The position numbers and the translations under genes are program-made. Positions 1-12,000 of a stretch of 64,000 nucleotides of DNA are shown here, piece after piece; the stretch's first letter is position 1, and every line of letters begins with the position of its first letter. The notes under the pieces are model-generated. The model was not told the DNA's origin. It was given only the letters and a program-made list of their open reading frames with translations, and did no database searches. Source of the stretch: Panagrolaimus kolymaensis (taxonomy: Eukaryota > Nematoda > Chromadorea > Rhabditida > Panagrolaimidae); the NCBI GenBank assembly GCA_028622995.1, contig JAJQJQ010000010.1:4216001-4280000 (forward strand). Reading direction: 5' to 3'.

Positions 1-55
1 AAAAATTTGCATGAAAAACAACAAGCAAGCAATCAATTGATTTGGCGCGTTTTAG

Positions 56-2908
56 AGAACCAGAATTAGCGCGTAATCGTCAAACGGCACCAAACCTTCC
101 AGTACCCGGTGATGCCCGCCAAGTTGAAGAATATGTTTTTCAAAAATGTGTCTCCAAAGATGAGTACATGCGTACTATTGCAAAAGTTATTAATGCAATA
201 AATTGTAATTCTAAAAGTGCATCAGTTCCTGCTGGTTTAACAAATCCATATAGTTCGGGTACAAATGGCAGCAAGCAATCTCCAACTTCGCAAACTGCTA
301 GTGCATTAATCTCAGGTGCAGCTTCAGGCCCTCGTACACAGGTAAATTTATTTTCTATGGCAAAAATATAGCATTTATGGCGCGTTTTGGAATTTTATTT
401 ATTTTCGATACTTTTAATTTTTGCGGCCCTTTAAGCAAATGAAAAACACTACAATTTTGCTATGACACGTTTTCGTTAGAGCATATCATAAAGATTTAAT
501 TACTATCCCTGCAAATGTAAAATTATATTATAAAAGCGGAAAACGTGATTTTGGCTCTTGGCTATGCCAATTTCGGTTATTTTAAGATACCTCCTGACCC
601 TCAACCTACGAGTCAACACCAGCATCGTGCCGACTTACAGAGCAATGCTCGATATCATGGTACACCGCCATTGCAATTGGGCCAACCACCACCCATGATG
701 CATACTCAAACTTCCACGGTTAATACTCCACAACCTATGAATAATATGCATACAGGTCAAGGTTCCATGAGCGGTCCTCAACCTCCTCTCATTAATACTC
801 AAATACCACCAAATAATGGTCAAACAAATCCACAGTATTGTAAGTTTAAAGATAAAACAAAATTTTAACAAAAATTAAAAAACTTTAATTATAGATTCAC
901 CCGGTATAATGCCACCAGGTCATGCTGGAGGTTTATCAAATCCGTCGCAGATGTTCGACATTAAACCGATCTCATCAGTAAGTTCAATAAGTCCTCAAAT
1001 TCAACAACAACCACAACAACACCAATCTCGTGGTGCATGGAATGCGCAATCACAACAACCTCCAATGTATATGAATCAACAAAATGCTCCAACAATGCAT
1101 GAAATGCAACCCAGATTGTATAATAATCCAAATCATATGCAACCTATGCCTGGACAATCACAATATTCAAATATGCCTCCAAGTGTTGCAGTTTCACAGC
1201 AATCTTCAGTCCTAGAAAATCTTGTTGGTCCACCAAATTACAGCTTAGCAGCGCATTATGAAATTCCACCAACATCAGAAATTTTGGCAAATATTAAAAA
1301 GACATCAAATGGCAATGATAAATTTTATCTTGATATGATAAGGCGATTACAACCTGCCCTTCCAGCATTGCGGGCTAGACTCTCTCTATTACCTCCAAAT
1401 GATATTAATGTTAGTCGTATTGAATATGCTCTAAATGTTATAAGATTTGAAAAGTAAGTTACATAGAAACAACCAAACAAACAAAAATAATGCTCTGTGT
1501 TTTTTAGAGTTGCAACATTGGATAATCTTCGACAAGTGGAACGCTTTGTAGTTCAATACAACAATAATGATCCTAATTTAGCATATCAACCTCCATTAAA
1601 GCAAATGCATATGGATCCGGTACAGATTTTTGAGTCTTTAATGAAAATTATTATTTTTTTATTTGAAATTTTAGATGGGTCCACCAAATTATGGTATGCC
1701 GCCATCCAATGCTCCTCCATCAATGCATCAACAACAAATGCCACCACAACCTATGCAATGGTCAAATCAAGGATGGTTAGATGAAAAAAATTCAGCCATG
1801 CAACCTCAAGCTCCTCCACAACAATTATATATGCCACCAAGACCTCAACCATATGGAATACCTCCACAATCTAAAGGTGGTCAAGGTACTCCAAATATGC
1901 AACATTATCGTCCAGATTCATCTTCGCAACAACAACAGCCTTATCAAAATTCACCATTTGCACCAATGTATGCTCCAGTATCAATGCAAAATCAATCGAT
2001 GTCTTTGATGCAACAACAACAACCATCATATTCTTCTCATCGTTCACAACAACCACCACCTATGATGCATCACCAACATGGTGGTGGACCATCACAAATG
2101 TCCCAACAACAACAGCAACAAATGATGATGGGTTTACCCATGAATCCCAACCCAAATTTATCTTTGTATAACAATGATTTAATGTCAGCTGATGCAATGC
2201 AAACAAGCTTTGATGATATTTATATGCCTATGAGCGATTTGGGTTCAAATAATACTGATGTAAACATGAGAACTAATTCAGTAACAGGTGATTTACCTGG
2301 TTCATTACCGGGCGATGGTTTATTAGTGCAACATGGAGTTGGAGGTTCCATGCACGGAATAACTTCAAGTATTGTCGGAGATCAAGCATATAATGAAATT
2401 ATAAATGTTGAAGATAGATTTCAATTTGCATTAGTTAATGATCCATCTGTTCCCAATGGCCCGTTATTAAAATGTAAATTAAGTAAGTTTGCTAACGAAG
2501 AAAAACGAATATTAATTAAATTATTTTAAGAGAGAGATATACAATTGCCACCAGTATATTTGATTATTCCAAAGGGTTATCCTCAAAGTCCAGTTGGTTT
2601 TCATCGAGTTGAATTAGATATTGGTAATAATTACTTAAAGAAATTTGGATGTGTTAATAGTTTAATTTTTTAGATTCATTCTTTTACGATGATGTCCAAA
2701 CAGCGGTATATAATCAATTTTCAAAAAATTCACCCAAAACAATTACAGATGCTTTGAATTGTTGGGTTCGTTTGTTTTAAAGCTAAAAACATCGATAACA
2801 ATGTCCATTTTCTAGGATGAAACAGTAATAAATTTTTATTCAACTCAAAACTTGAATGATAATTATGATGATATGTTTTCCGCTGTGAATTATAATGATA
2901 TGGCATAA
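56..2908 (+). CDS. mdt-15: Mediator subunit 15 (MDT-15), 5' end missing
   Basis: Transcriptional co-activator subunit of the Mediator tail module; in C. elegans it couples SBP-1 and nuclear receptors such as NHR-49 to lipid metabolism genes. Exons by splice signals: 56-341, 587-839, 895-1453, 1508-1619, 1675-2482, 2531-2623, 2674-2765, 2816-2908; all phases agree and give 764 complete codons plus stop. The first exon encodes the end of the KIX domain (EPELARNRQ..., then [20 protein letters not shown]), nearly identical in style to C. elegans MDT-15. The middle is low-complexity, rich in Gln, Pro and Met (CAA runs). The C-terminus ([33 protein letters not shown], ending NYNDMA) is the conserved MED15 C-terminal domain. 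The start codon and first KIX helix lie upstream of the window. The donor at 2766 (GTTCGT) is weak, but the frame requires it. Confidence 0.93.
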
Positions 2909-3057
2909 ACCAACTATCGTTTATTTTATTTTCGCATATTACAAAAATATGTCGTTAGCATATATTCCGGTGCAAAAAAAAACATTCATCCACTCCGTTT
3001 ACATTTAATTTTACTACAAACAAACAAACAAAAAAATACGATTTAAAAATGAGAAAA

Positions 3058-3063
3058 AATAAA
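3058..3063 (+). terminator. mdt-15 polyadenylation signal
   Basis: AATAAA lies 150 bases past the mdt-15 stop codon, which is a usual 3' UTR length for a nematode gene. No transcript evidence is available. Confidence 0.55.
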
Positions 3064-5880
3064 GCCTAATTATAAACATTTCATTTTTTCTTTTATTTTT
3101 TTTTTATTTTTTATAACGGGATTTATTTTTATTTTTGTTGTTGTACAGAACCATCCTCTGCTTAGTTCTTGCTTATTTTCAACAAATTTTTTGATTTATT
3201 ACTTTTAAATACTTTTTATTTTTTGTTTGTTTTTCGTATACTCAAAAATATTATAAAAACATCCACTTTTAGTTTAGTAGTAAGATTTTTTTGACAATTT
3301 TTTGCTAAATTTTTAGACAGTAATGGCTTACATATTTTATAAAAATAATTATATTTTACATACAAAATTTAGTCTCTTATATTCTATTTAAAAAATTGTG
3401 ATAAAAATAGATTTCTTCTTCCCATTATTTTATTTTTATGCCGTTACGAGTCCTGTATATTTTCTTTTTTACTTTCCATCCAAACATCCCCCGTAGTAGT
3501 ATTTCTTTTAGCTTTCCCTCTATTTTTTAAGAATGTATCTTGCTTTTTTTTATTATTAATAATCTACGTTGATTATTTTTCTCATTCATTTTATTTTTTT
3601 GTGGTTTTTTTATTATTGTTATTCATGCATGAAAGTTTTGGAGAATTTTTTCCATTCTTGTTTATCATATTTTTTTATATTTGTTTCTTTTTTTAAACAA
3701 AAAACTTTGCATGAAATTTAAAATTTTGTTTTTATATTATTATCTCAGTGTTTTTTTAGGCAGAAATATGGTGTTTTTAATTTTGTTGGTTTGATTATCT
3801 CTTTCTTTTTTTTTATATAATTTCTTCTTTTTCCTTTTTTCAACAAAAAAAAATTGTGGATGTTTTGTATTTTCTTTATCAATTTTTTTAAACAAAAAAT
3901 ATGCTAATGGATTTACCAAAGCAGCAACCAATCAATATTAACCTCGAAAATATTATTTTTTTCTTTGTTTTTATTATTTTTTTAAATATAATTTGAATAC
4001 AAATGAAAATAATGCTCAGAAAAAAATAAAGTACACATAAAATTTAAAATTTGAAGGAAAAAACCGCAAAGCAAAAAGTGAAAAACATTTGTTTAACAAA
4101 CAAAAAATGAAATGATGCAGCAGCCTTTTTTTCTAACCTCTGTTTCCGATTTTAAATTCTCGTTATTTTAGTCAAATGTTATGGAGAAAAAAACTTTTTT
4201 TCCAAAAAATGTTTTTGAAACTGATACATTTTTGAGGAAAAATGCAAGCAAGCAAGCACCAGAGGAGAAGGAGGGTGAAAAAAATTCTGGAATAATCATT
4301 TTTTTGTTTTAACATTGCAAAAAATGTTAACTTCACAAACGAAAAAAATATAACTAAAATAAACGGTCGTCGTCGTCGTCACTTACACATGCATCATTCA
4401 TTTTTTCCTCTTTGATCGAGACTTTTTTCCATTTCGATTTTGACTCTTTTTAGTTGGTCTAAAAATATCTTTATTTTTTTTTTCTCAATCAAGAAGCATA
4501 AAAGCAAGCCGATGCAATAGACTCCTTTCATTTTCCAGGTTTTAGTTTTTGTTAGTTACATATTTTTTCTTTCGCCTCTCCAAAAAAGCAATAAGCTCAT
4601 TTGGAATTAGTATCGTCGTGTCTCATCTTCCTGGATTTCTTTTTATCTATTTCATTCATTGGTCAGAGGAAAACAACAACAACAACAACGACAACGTGTA
4701 GTACACCACTACCACGAAATAAATACATATAATAGACAACCTTTAAAAGTAAAAAAAAATAGGCTCCATTTTGCTTGCTCTGGCTTTTTTCCCATTTTTT
4801 CTCTTGCTTTTTTTGTTTGTTGCGCTTATTATTTGTTTGTTGTTTCAAATATCGAAGAAGAATGCACCTTTTCACCATCATCACTATTTTATTTTCTCAA
4901 CTCTATTGCTTATATAATTCCTCTCTCTATATATATTTTTCTTTTTTGACGCAATATTTTTTTTTCTCAAGCGCGAGAAATGAATGCAACAAGCAGCACA
5001 AGCAAGCAACAGAAAAATGAAGAAAAAGAAGAAGAAGTCATTCAAGTAGCGATATTTGGAAGGTTTTTTAACAAACTGATGACTGACTTTGACTTCGTCG
5101 ATGTGTTTCAGGACACGATGTTGCAGCTGCAGTAGATAGAAACAGCAAAAACATTCCTTGCGGCTTCTCGCGTTTCCTTTTTTTTATTTTCATTTAAGTG
5201 CTGCTTTGAACTTCTTTTTTTTCAAGAAAAAGCACACCTTGACTTCTTTGTTCTATCCATCCCATTCATTCATTTTTCTCGATCATCACTTACTTCCAAA
5301 AAAAAACTTGCGAACTAAAGAAAATAAAGGACCACCAACGATTGAAATAAAAAAGATACAGGAGGGGAGGCTTTCACCTTCTTTCAGCCTCATTTTTGAC
5401 AATATTTTCTTTCGTTCATTTTTGGTTAAATATAAATTTGTTTTGTAATAATTTTTTTTTCATTTTTAAATTACATTCTTGATTATTATTTTTTAAAAGA
5501 AAAAATATAGAGTCTTTTTTCCTAAAAAAAATAGCCCTTTGGTCGTCGTTTTTTTTTTCCAATCATTTTTAAAGGTATTTAAAAGGAAACCCTTTTCCAT
5601 ATTATTTTTTTTTCAGGAAAAACATGACAACCAGATATTACGAGGAAAGTGAATATTACATAAAGAATATGAACGAAGGAATGGATCGGTTTGTGATTTA
5701 AATATGTTTGCTTGCGCAGCACATCCAAAAAAAAGTTTGTCGTAGTCGCAGAGAGATTTTCAATCCTCACGTACTTTTTTTTCTCTTACATATTTCTTTT
5801 TTCACTTATTAAAAATTGATTCGGAACCTTTTTTTTCGAATTGTTGCAATTTCACTTGAAATATTTTAGCGATGATTAAA
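3064..5880. other. Intergenic, no gene seen
   Basis: About 2.8 kb of AT-rich sequence dominated by poly-T and poly-A tracts. Short simple repeats are present, such as a (GTC)n run near 4366 and an (AAC)n run near 4674. Open frames here are short, low in complexity and lack recognisable domains. It probably holds the promoter of the downstream small heat shock gene; I found no convincing canonical heat shock element close to that gene's start. Confidence 0.7.
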
Positions 5881-5899
5881 TTATTTTTAGAGTCGCGAA

Positions 5900-7223
5900 A
5901 TGGTGGATCAAGAGCATCGAACTCGTGGAACTCCATTTGAAAGTCGATTTAAAACTGATATCAGAGATTTAGCAGATTTTTCTGTGCCTCTTTCACGTTT
6001 TGCTGATGATGATTGGGAAAGAAGACGAATGTTTCGTGATCGAGAGCATTCTCATCATCGAAGTTCCACAGAACGACGTCAACATTCACTTCCACCAAAA
6101 CGCTCATATCATTCTTCAGCCCCTACTCGTTCGTATTCTCCACCACGCTATCCTGATGTAAGTTGATTTTTTGAGTTTTCTTATTTAAAAAAAACATAAG
6201 TTTTGTGTCTGCGAAAGTGTGAATCATTCAAAAAATTTAGTTGCAGCAACTTTTTCATTTAATCCAAAAAACAAAAAAATTTTTGTCACTTGATGTTGCT
6301 TTCTTTTTGAATTGAACTCGAACAATGAAAAACGGGCTTAAAATAAAACATCGAAAAAAAACAGCGGCGTGATAAAATATTTCTTGCTTCATGTTGAAAA
6401 AAATGTCTGTCAGGGAATCAAATAAATTATTGATGATATAAAAAAGCTTTAATTAATTTCCTTTTATTTTATTTTTTAAAAACTTTAGCTTTATCGATCT
6501 GAGTATCCTCCTCTTCCACCTCGATATGAATCAACTCTTCGACCATCATATGAATCAACAAGCACTGCTGCAACAAGGCCATATTCAAGAATTACTTCAT
6601 ATCAACCACCACTACTGCCTCCTCCACCACCTCCATTGGAACCCATAGTTCGATCACATTTTCCCTCAACAGTATGTTGTTATTATTTTTTGACGTTTGA
6701 AAAAAAAAACAAGAAGTTTTCCTTTAGAGGCCCACTTCTCGACCAGGTTCACCTCAAACTGTGGCAGGCGCTGGAGATATAATTAACACCGAAGATGGAT
6801 TTACAATTCAATTGGATGTTAAACATTTTGAGCCACAAGATATTAAAGTAATTTAAACGCTTCAAGAAAATATAAAGAAATAAAAGTAATTTTTAGGTTA
6901 GTTTAACAGGAAACTCTTTGAGTGTCACAGGTGAACGAATTGAAGATGATCCATTATCAGCACAATCATTGAAGCGAAGTTTTAGTCGTCGATATGCTAT
7001 ACCAGATGATATACGTTTAGAATCAGTTAAATCACATATGACTGATACAGGAATGCTTGTAATTCGTGTAAGCTTGTGGCTTAGCACCACTCTTTAGCTT
7101 TTTCTACTACTTTTTTCTTAATTTTCTTATGCTATGCTTTTTTGTTTTTAGGGTAATCGAAAAACATGGAAACAAACAGATATCGATGTTCATGTTGATT
7201 ATGGTGCTGTCAGTGATGTTTAA
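5900..7223 (+). CDS. Small heat shock protein (alpha-crystallin domain)
   Basis: ATP-independent holdase chaperone of the HSP20 family. Exons: 5900-6157, 6489-6671, 6728-6847, 6897-7067, 7152-7223; all introns are phase 0; 267 residues. Residues 1-150 are a long disordered arm rich in Arg, Ser, His, Tyr and Pro with a poly-Pro stretch. Residues about 165-255 are the alpha-crystallin domain: INTEDGFTIQLDVKHFEPQD followed by the VSLTGNSLSVTGE strand, RSFSRRYAIPDD, and GMLVIR. The C-terminal tail is short and ends YGAVSDV, with no obvious I-X-I motif. An AG acceptor at 5889-5890, nine bases before the ATG, could be a spliced-leader acceptor. It resembles the longer nematode HSP-25/HSP-43 class more than the HSP-16 group, but I cannot assign an orthologue. 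Confidence 0.9.
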
Positions 7224-7534
7224 AAGCACCAAAAAAATGCAAGCAAGCCGCAAGCACTTTTTTTTTCATAATCTTTTTAATTTATGTACGTTAAAATGCT
7301 TTATTATATTATCACATGTAGCTTTAAGAAAGTTACTCAAACTAAATACAAATATGTTTATTGTTGTTGTTGTGCTATTATTATTACCTCTTTTTCATTC
7401 AATGTTAGCTTCTTTCTTTCACTTTTTTTTTAAAAAAACTGCCTTTCAGCCAAGAAAATTTAATTTTATATCGTGCAAAAAATTGATTTTTTTAATTTTT
7501 ACTTTAAAGCTTTGCCATATCTCGTTCATTCAAA

Positions 7535-7540
7535 AATAAA
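7535..7540 (+). terminator. Candidate polyadenylation signal of the small HSP gene
   Basis: AATAAA, 312 bases beyond the stop codon. The intervening sequence is T-rich and holds no other clear AATAAA. Confidence 0.4.
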
Positions 7541-8870
7541 AATTCCCGGTTTATTTTATTCTTTCTTTTTTGACTTTTTGAAGCAAGACATTTACAAATT
7601 CTTTTTTTTTTGTTTATGAAATTTTAAAGAAAAAATTATTGATAATTCCTTCCATCTTCTTTCATTCAAAGAAGTGTGCCACACATGGGTCGGTCGAAAA
7701 AGTGTAAATTGTTTACAAAAAAAATATTCATTGCATTATCGTCGTCTTGGAAGAAGAAGCTTGAAGAGGAGGAAAAATAAGTTGCAAAAAAAGAGGCCTT
7801 TTTGACATTGCCTAAAAAAAGTTTTTCATTAAAATTAAGTTTTTTTCTCGTTGATTTTTCAATCAAAAAGAGAAAAACTTTCCTATCAATCAGTAGTTAG
7901 TAAGCGTTTAAAGCAATTGCGTCGCCGTCTATCCTATTCGCAATTTTTAATCGTGATAGATTTTTTGCTTATATTTTTTTTGTTCTTTTCTTCTCCCATT
8001 TAATATTGCCTTATTTTCTTAAGCACTGATGTGTTTGTTTCTTCTCTCGTAGAGCTCGGTGCCAGAAGGAAAAGATTTTTTTCTTTCCTTCATTTTTCTT
8101 TTTTGTTACAAATATGCAGGCAGGCGTCGTTCTCTCTCAAATAAATAGGTACAAGCGATAAAAATTAGAGAGAAAAAAGCAAGATTTTGCTTTGGTATTG
8201 AAAGGCAAAAAAAGAAAACCAGGAAAAAAATTTAGTTGACCGCCGCCAGATCGAATCGAAGCACCAAGCGGCAGCAGCGGCAATTTTTTTGGAAGCAGCT
8301 TTTAGTTGATTTCTTTTCATTTTGGAAGTTTGTACGGCCGATTTATTTTATTTTTTTGCCAAGAACAGTTGGCTTTGTTTCTTGTTGCAGCAGATTTCTT
8401 TGCCTTTAGCACTCTTTCTGCGGCTGTCAGAGGAAATAAGGAGAAAAAAGGAGATGAAGATGAAATGCTCGAGAAATGAAAAACGAAAGAAAGAAAGAAG
8501 AAAAAAAATCGACAACGGCCCAAAATGCACCACCAACACAAATCGAACGCGATCTCGATCATTTTGCCTGCCAGCCAGCCAGCCTTTAGCCATAGTAGAC
8601 GACAAAAAGCAAATTTTTTGCCGTTTTTGCATTTTTTTATTTAACACACAAACTCTGGGCTTTTATTAATTGTTCGTTTTAGCTAAACAGTTTAGGCAAG
8701 TAAAAGTATTTGTTTGCATCATTTTAAAGTTTTTAATTTTATTACTGTAGTTTTTTTACTACCATAATTTTCTCCCCATTTATTTGTTTGCAGCTATTTT
8801 TAAGCTCTTTTCTTATTTTTACAACGGCGATATTTTTTAAAATAAAATTTATTTTTAACACATTTTATCT
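7541..8870. other. Intergenic, no gene seen
   Basis: About 1.3 kb upstream of the collagen IV gene. It is AT-rich with a more GC-rich patch near 8238-8283 (CAGCAGCGGC-like) that could belong to a promoter. Purine-rich stretches near 8440-8510 create overlapping open frames on both strands with no domain content. Confidence 0.65.
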
Positions 8871-8938
8871 ATTTTTAGGGCTTCGGGCTTTATTTTTATT
8901 TTTTTTATTAAATCAATAAAATACTCCGTTCATTTCAT

Positions 8939-9000
8939 CGGCGTGGCCTCAACGCCCTCCAATTTATTCCATCAATTAAGTTGAGGCCGTTGAAGCGCCG
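8939..9000 (+). promoter_or_regulatory. GC-rich hairpin in the collagen IV 5' leader
   Basis: GGCCTCAAC at 8945-8953 pairs perfectly with GTTGAGGCC at 8980-8988. CGGCG at 8939-8943 pairs with CGCCG at 8996-9000. That gives a 9 + 5 bp stem with an asymmetric internal loop and a 26-base apical loop. It ends six bases before the emb-9 ATG at 9007. An AG acceptor at 8877-8878 suggests the mature leader begins at 8879, so the hairpin would lie in the mRNA. Function is inferred only. Confidence 0.45.
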
Positions 9001-9006
9001 ATTATA

Positions 9007-12000
9007 ATGTTTCTTAAAATATTTAATAGGCGTTTTTTGGCGCTATGCTTATTATTGATATTACAAAAATTTGAACACACTGATTCAGCTGCATGTAAAG
9101 GATGTGCGCCACCATGTATTTGTCCTGGCACTAAAGGTGAAAAAGTAAGACATCAAAGTTTATAAGGAGCACAATTATGCCTTTATTGTTTTTCTAGGGT
9201 TTATCTGGTTTTCAAGGTGAACGAGGCCATCCTGGTTCACCTGGTACTGATGGACCTGAAGGCCCTCTTGGAGCTCCTGGCATGCAAGGAGCTGAAGGCG
9301 ATTATGGCGATGCTGGACCAAAGGGTGTCCGTGTAAGTATAATCTCAGTTTCTAAATAAAATAAAAATATTTTATTTAAATTTTTAGGGTGATCGCGGTC
9401 TTCCTGGATCCCCTGGTAGACCGGGTAATGGAGGTCTCGATGGACTCGTTGGTTCTAAAGGTGAATTAGGTATTCCTGGTTGCAATGGAACAGATGTGAG
9501 TGTTTTATATTTTTATTACACACTTTCGGTCTTTTAATTTTTTTGCAAATAAATAATCGATAACGCTTAAGAGCGTTACCGTAGCAGTTGGTCTATTTTC
9601 GAAACAAAAAAATGAAATGAAATTAAGGAAAAATAAAAGATAAATTGAGACAGCTTCCTAAATATTTTTTGGTTTTTTCTTGATAAAATATGACTTTCTG
9701 CTTTTTGTATCATTCAAAAAACAGCTTCTTTTTTCACTCCATTTTTAATTACACTTTTATTTTTTACAAAAATCACTCATAAAGAATTGAATGTTATTTT
9801 TGATTTTAATTTTTTTTAATTTTCCTATTGTTATTAAATTTGTTATTTTTAGGGTCTTCCTGGACATCCAGGCACTCCTGGACTTCCTGGCCCTCAAGGA
9901 CCTAACGGAGAAGCTGGTAGATCTGGTTATCCCGGAGCTCCTGGTGAAGGTGGTGTTAATTCAGCTGGGAGAAAAGGAGAACCAGGCGAAAATGGACAAC
10001 CCGGTTTACCTGGACTTGGTGGTAAAGATGGATTCAGTGGTTTAAAAGGATCTCGAGGCGATCCTGGACCATATGGCCCACCTGGATATCCTGGTGCATT
10101 GGGTGACAAAGGTCGAATGGGAATTCGAACTCCTGGTCGTAAAGGTGAAAAGGGTCTATCTGGCCCTCCTGGACCACCAGGTGTAGCTGGAACTTTTGCT
10201 GGAGCATCAGCCCCACAAGAAACTGAAGTCATTCAAGGACCTCCTGGAGCACCAGGTTCCTTTAAAATGTTTAAAAAAATATTGTAAAGTTTTTATTTAA
10301 GGCATGAAAGGAGAAAAAGGTAGAGATGGACCAACAGGTCCACCTGGTCTTGCTGGATTTGATGGTGCTCCTGGTACTCCTGGATTAAAAGGAGAAAGAG
10401 GAGATCCTGGAGACGCTGGTCAAAGAGTAATCAATTTCAAACTTTTTTTTCTTCGATATTGATTTGCTTTTTATAGGGCAAAAAAGGCAAAGATGGTGCT
10501 TATGGCCCTGCAGGTTTTAAAGGAGAAAGAGGATTGCCTGGTAATCCAGGAATGGATGGATGGCTTGGAGAAAAAGGTTCAGCTGGTGATATCGGCTATC
10601 CTGGTCGTCCTGGTCCTGAAGGTGATGCTGGCCCACCAGGTGTATTTGGTGTTGGACGAGGTGAACCTGGCGCACGCGGTCTTCAAGGAATTGATGGCAT
10701 TCCAGGTTCTAAAGGAGAAACAGGTGAGCTTTATTTGCACACAAAAAGCATCATTGCAATAATATAATTTTAGCAAATGATGGCAATTCTGGCCCTGTAG
10801 GTTCACGTGGTCCCGTTGGTGAACCTGGACCACCTGGAACTCCCGGCCTTGATGGAATGCCTGGATTCACTGAAAAAGGTGACAGAGGTGAAGATGGTTA
10901 TCCCGGTTATGCTGGAGAACCTGGAACACCTGGTATGCCTGGTGATTGTGGACCTGAAGGTGAACTTGGCCTTCCTGGTTATGATATTCAAGACCCTCCT
11001 GGACTTGATGGTCTTCCTGGAAAAGATGGTTATCCTGGAATGCCTGGTGAACTTGGTGATGTTGGTACATCAGGTCAAAAAGGTTTCCCAGGACAAGGCG
11101 TTAATAAAGTTGGTCCACCTGGTCAATCTGGATTACCCGGATATCCTGGAGAAAATGGTCGTATTGGCGTTCCTGGTCAACCTGGTACACCTGGATTGTC
11201 TGGCCCTAAAGGTGATGATTGTGGATATTGCCCTGATGGCCTTCCTGGAATAAAAGGAGACAATGGCGTTGCTGGCGGTGATGGATATCCCGGCCCTCCT
11301 GGTCCATCAGGCCCAGTTGGAATAAATGGTGCAAAAGGTTTAGCAGGCAAGCCTGGCTTAACTGGAGCGCCTGGACAAGAAGTAAGAAGTTGCAAAATAT
11401 TATAAATGCTTATTTTAAATTTTAGGGAGCTCCTGGACTTCCCGGTATTCCTGGTTATCCTGGCCTTAAAGGTGAAGCTGGTGAAATCATTGGCCCAATG
11501 GAAAATCCTCAAGGTATTGAAGGACCAAAAGGAGAACGAGGACCTCCAGGCTTTTCTGGTCTTCCTGGAAAAATGGGTCCTGATGGGTTAAATGGAACGC
11601 CTGGACAACCTGGATTCCCTGGACTTCAAGGCGAAAAAGGCCTGCTTGGCATTGATGGAAAACGTGGCCGTGATGGCATGGTAAGTAATTGTTTTTACCC
11701 AAATGATTTTAAAAAATTATGACAAAAAAGTTTGAGAAAATTTATAATAGTTTTTTAATAATTTTGTTTCATATATTTTTTTTACCAAAGCCATTTTTTA
11801 TCAAAATCAATCCTTCCTAGTAATTTTGATTGTGTTTTACGCACTTGGAAATCCTCCATGGGAAAATTCAATAAAAATGAAAAATAAATGAAAATTAGCA
11901 TAAATGTGAATGAAACTGCAAAAAGCTTTCATTTTATAAAAATGAAGCGCTGGTGAGTGGCTGATGATCATACTGGGGCAAGTCGGGCGCGCCCAGGCGC

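Noticed and set aside
4366..4690. (GTC)n and (AAC)n runs considered as repeats of interest
   Set aside because: Short microsatellites common in AT-rich nematode DNA, with no sign of a larger array.
7129..7539. 136-residue plus frame overlapping the end of the small HSP gene
   Set aside because: Overlaps the last coding exon in another frame and the T-rich 3' UTR; Phe/Leu-rich because of poly-T.
9566..9583. TAACGCT-TAAG-AGCGTTA inverted repeat in a collagen intron
   Set aside because: Seven-base arms only, intronic, no accompanying duplication or conserved context; could arise by chance.
9927..10232. Pro-rich minus-strand frames within the collagen exons (also near 13399, 13717 and 15629)
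   Set aside because: They are mirror images of Gly-X-Y coding (GGN/CCN codons) and lie exactly over well-supported exons on the plus strand.
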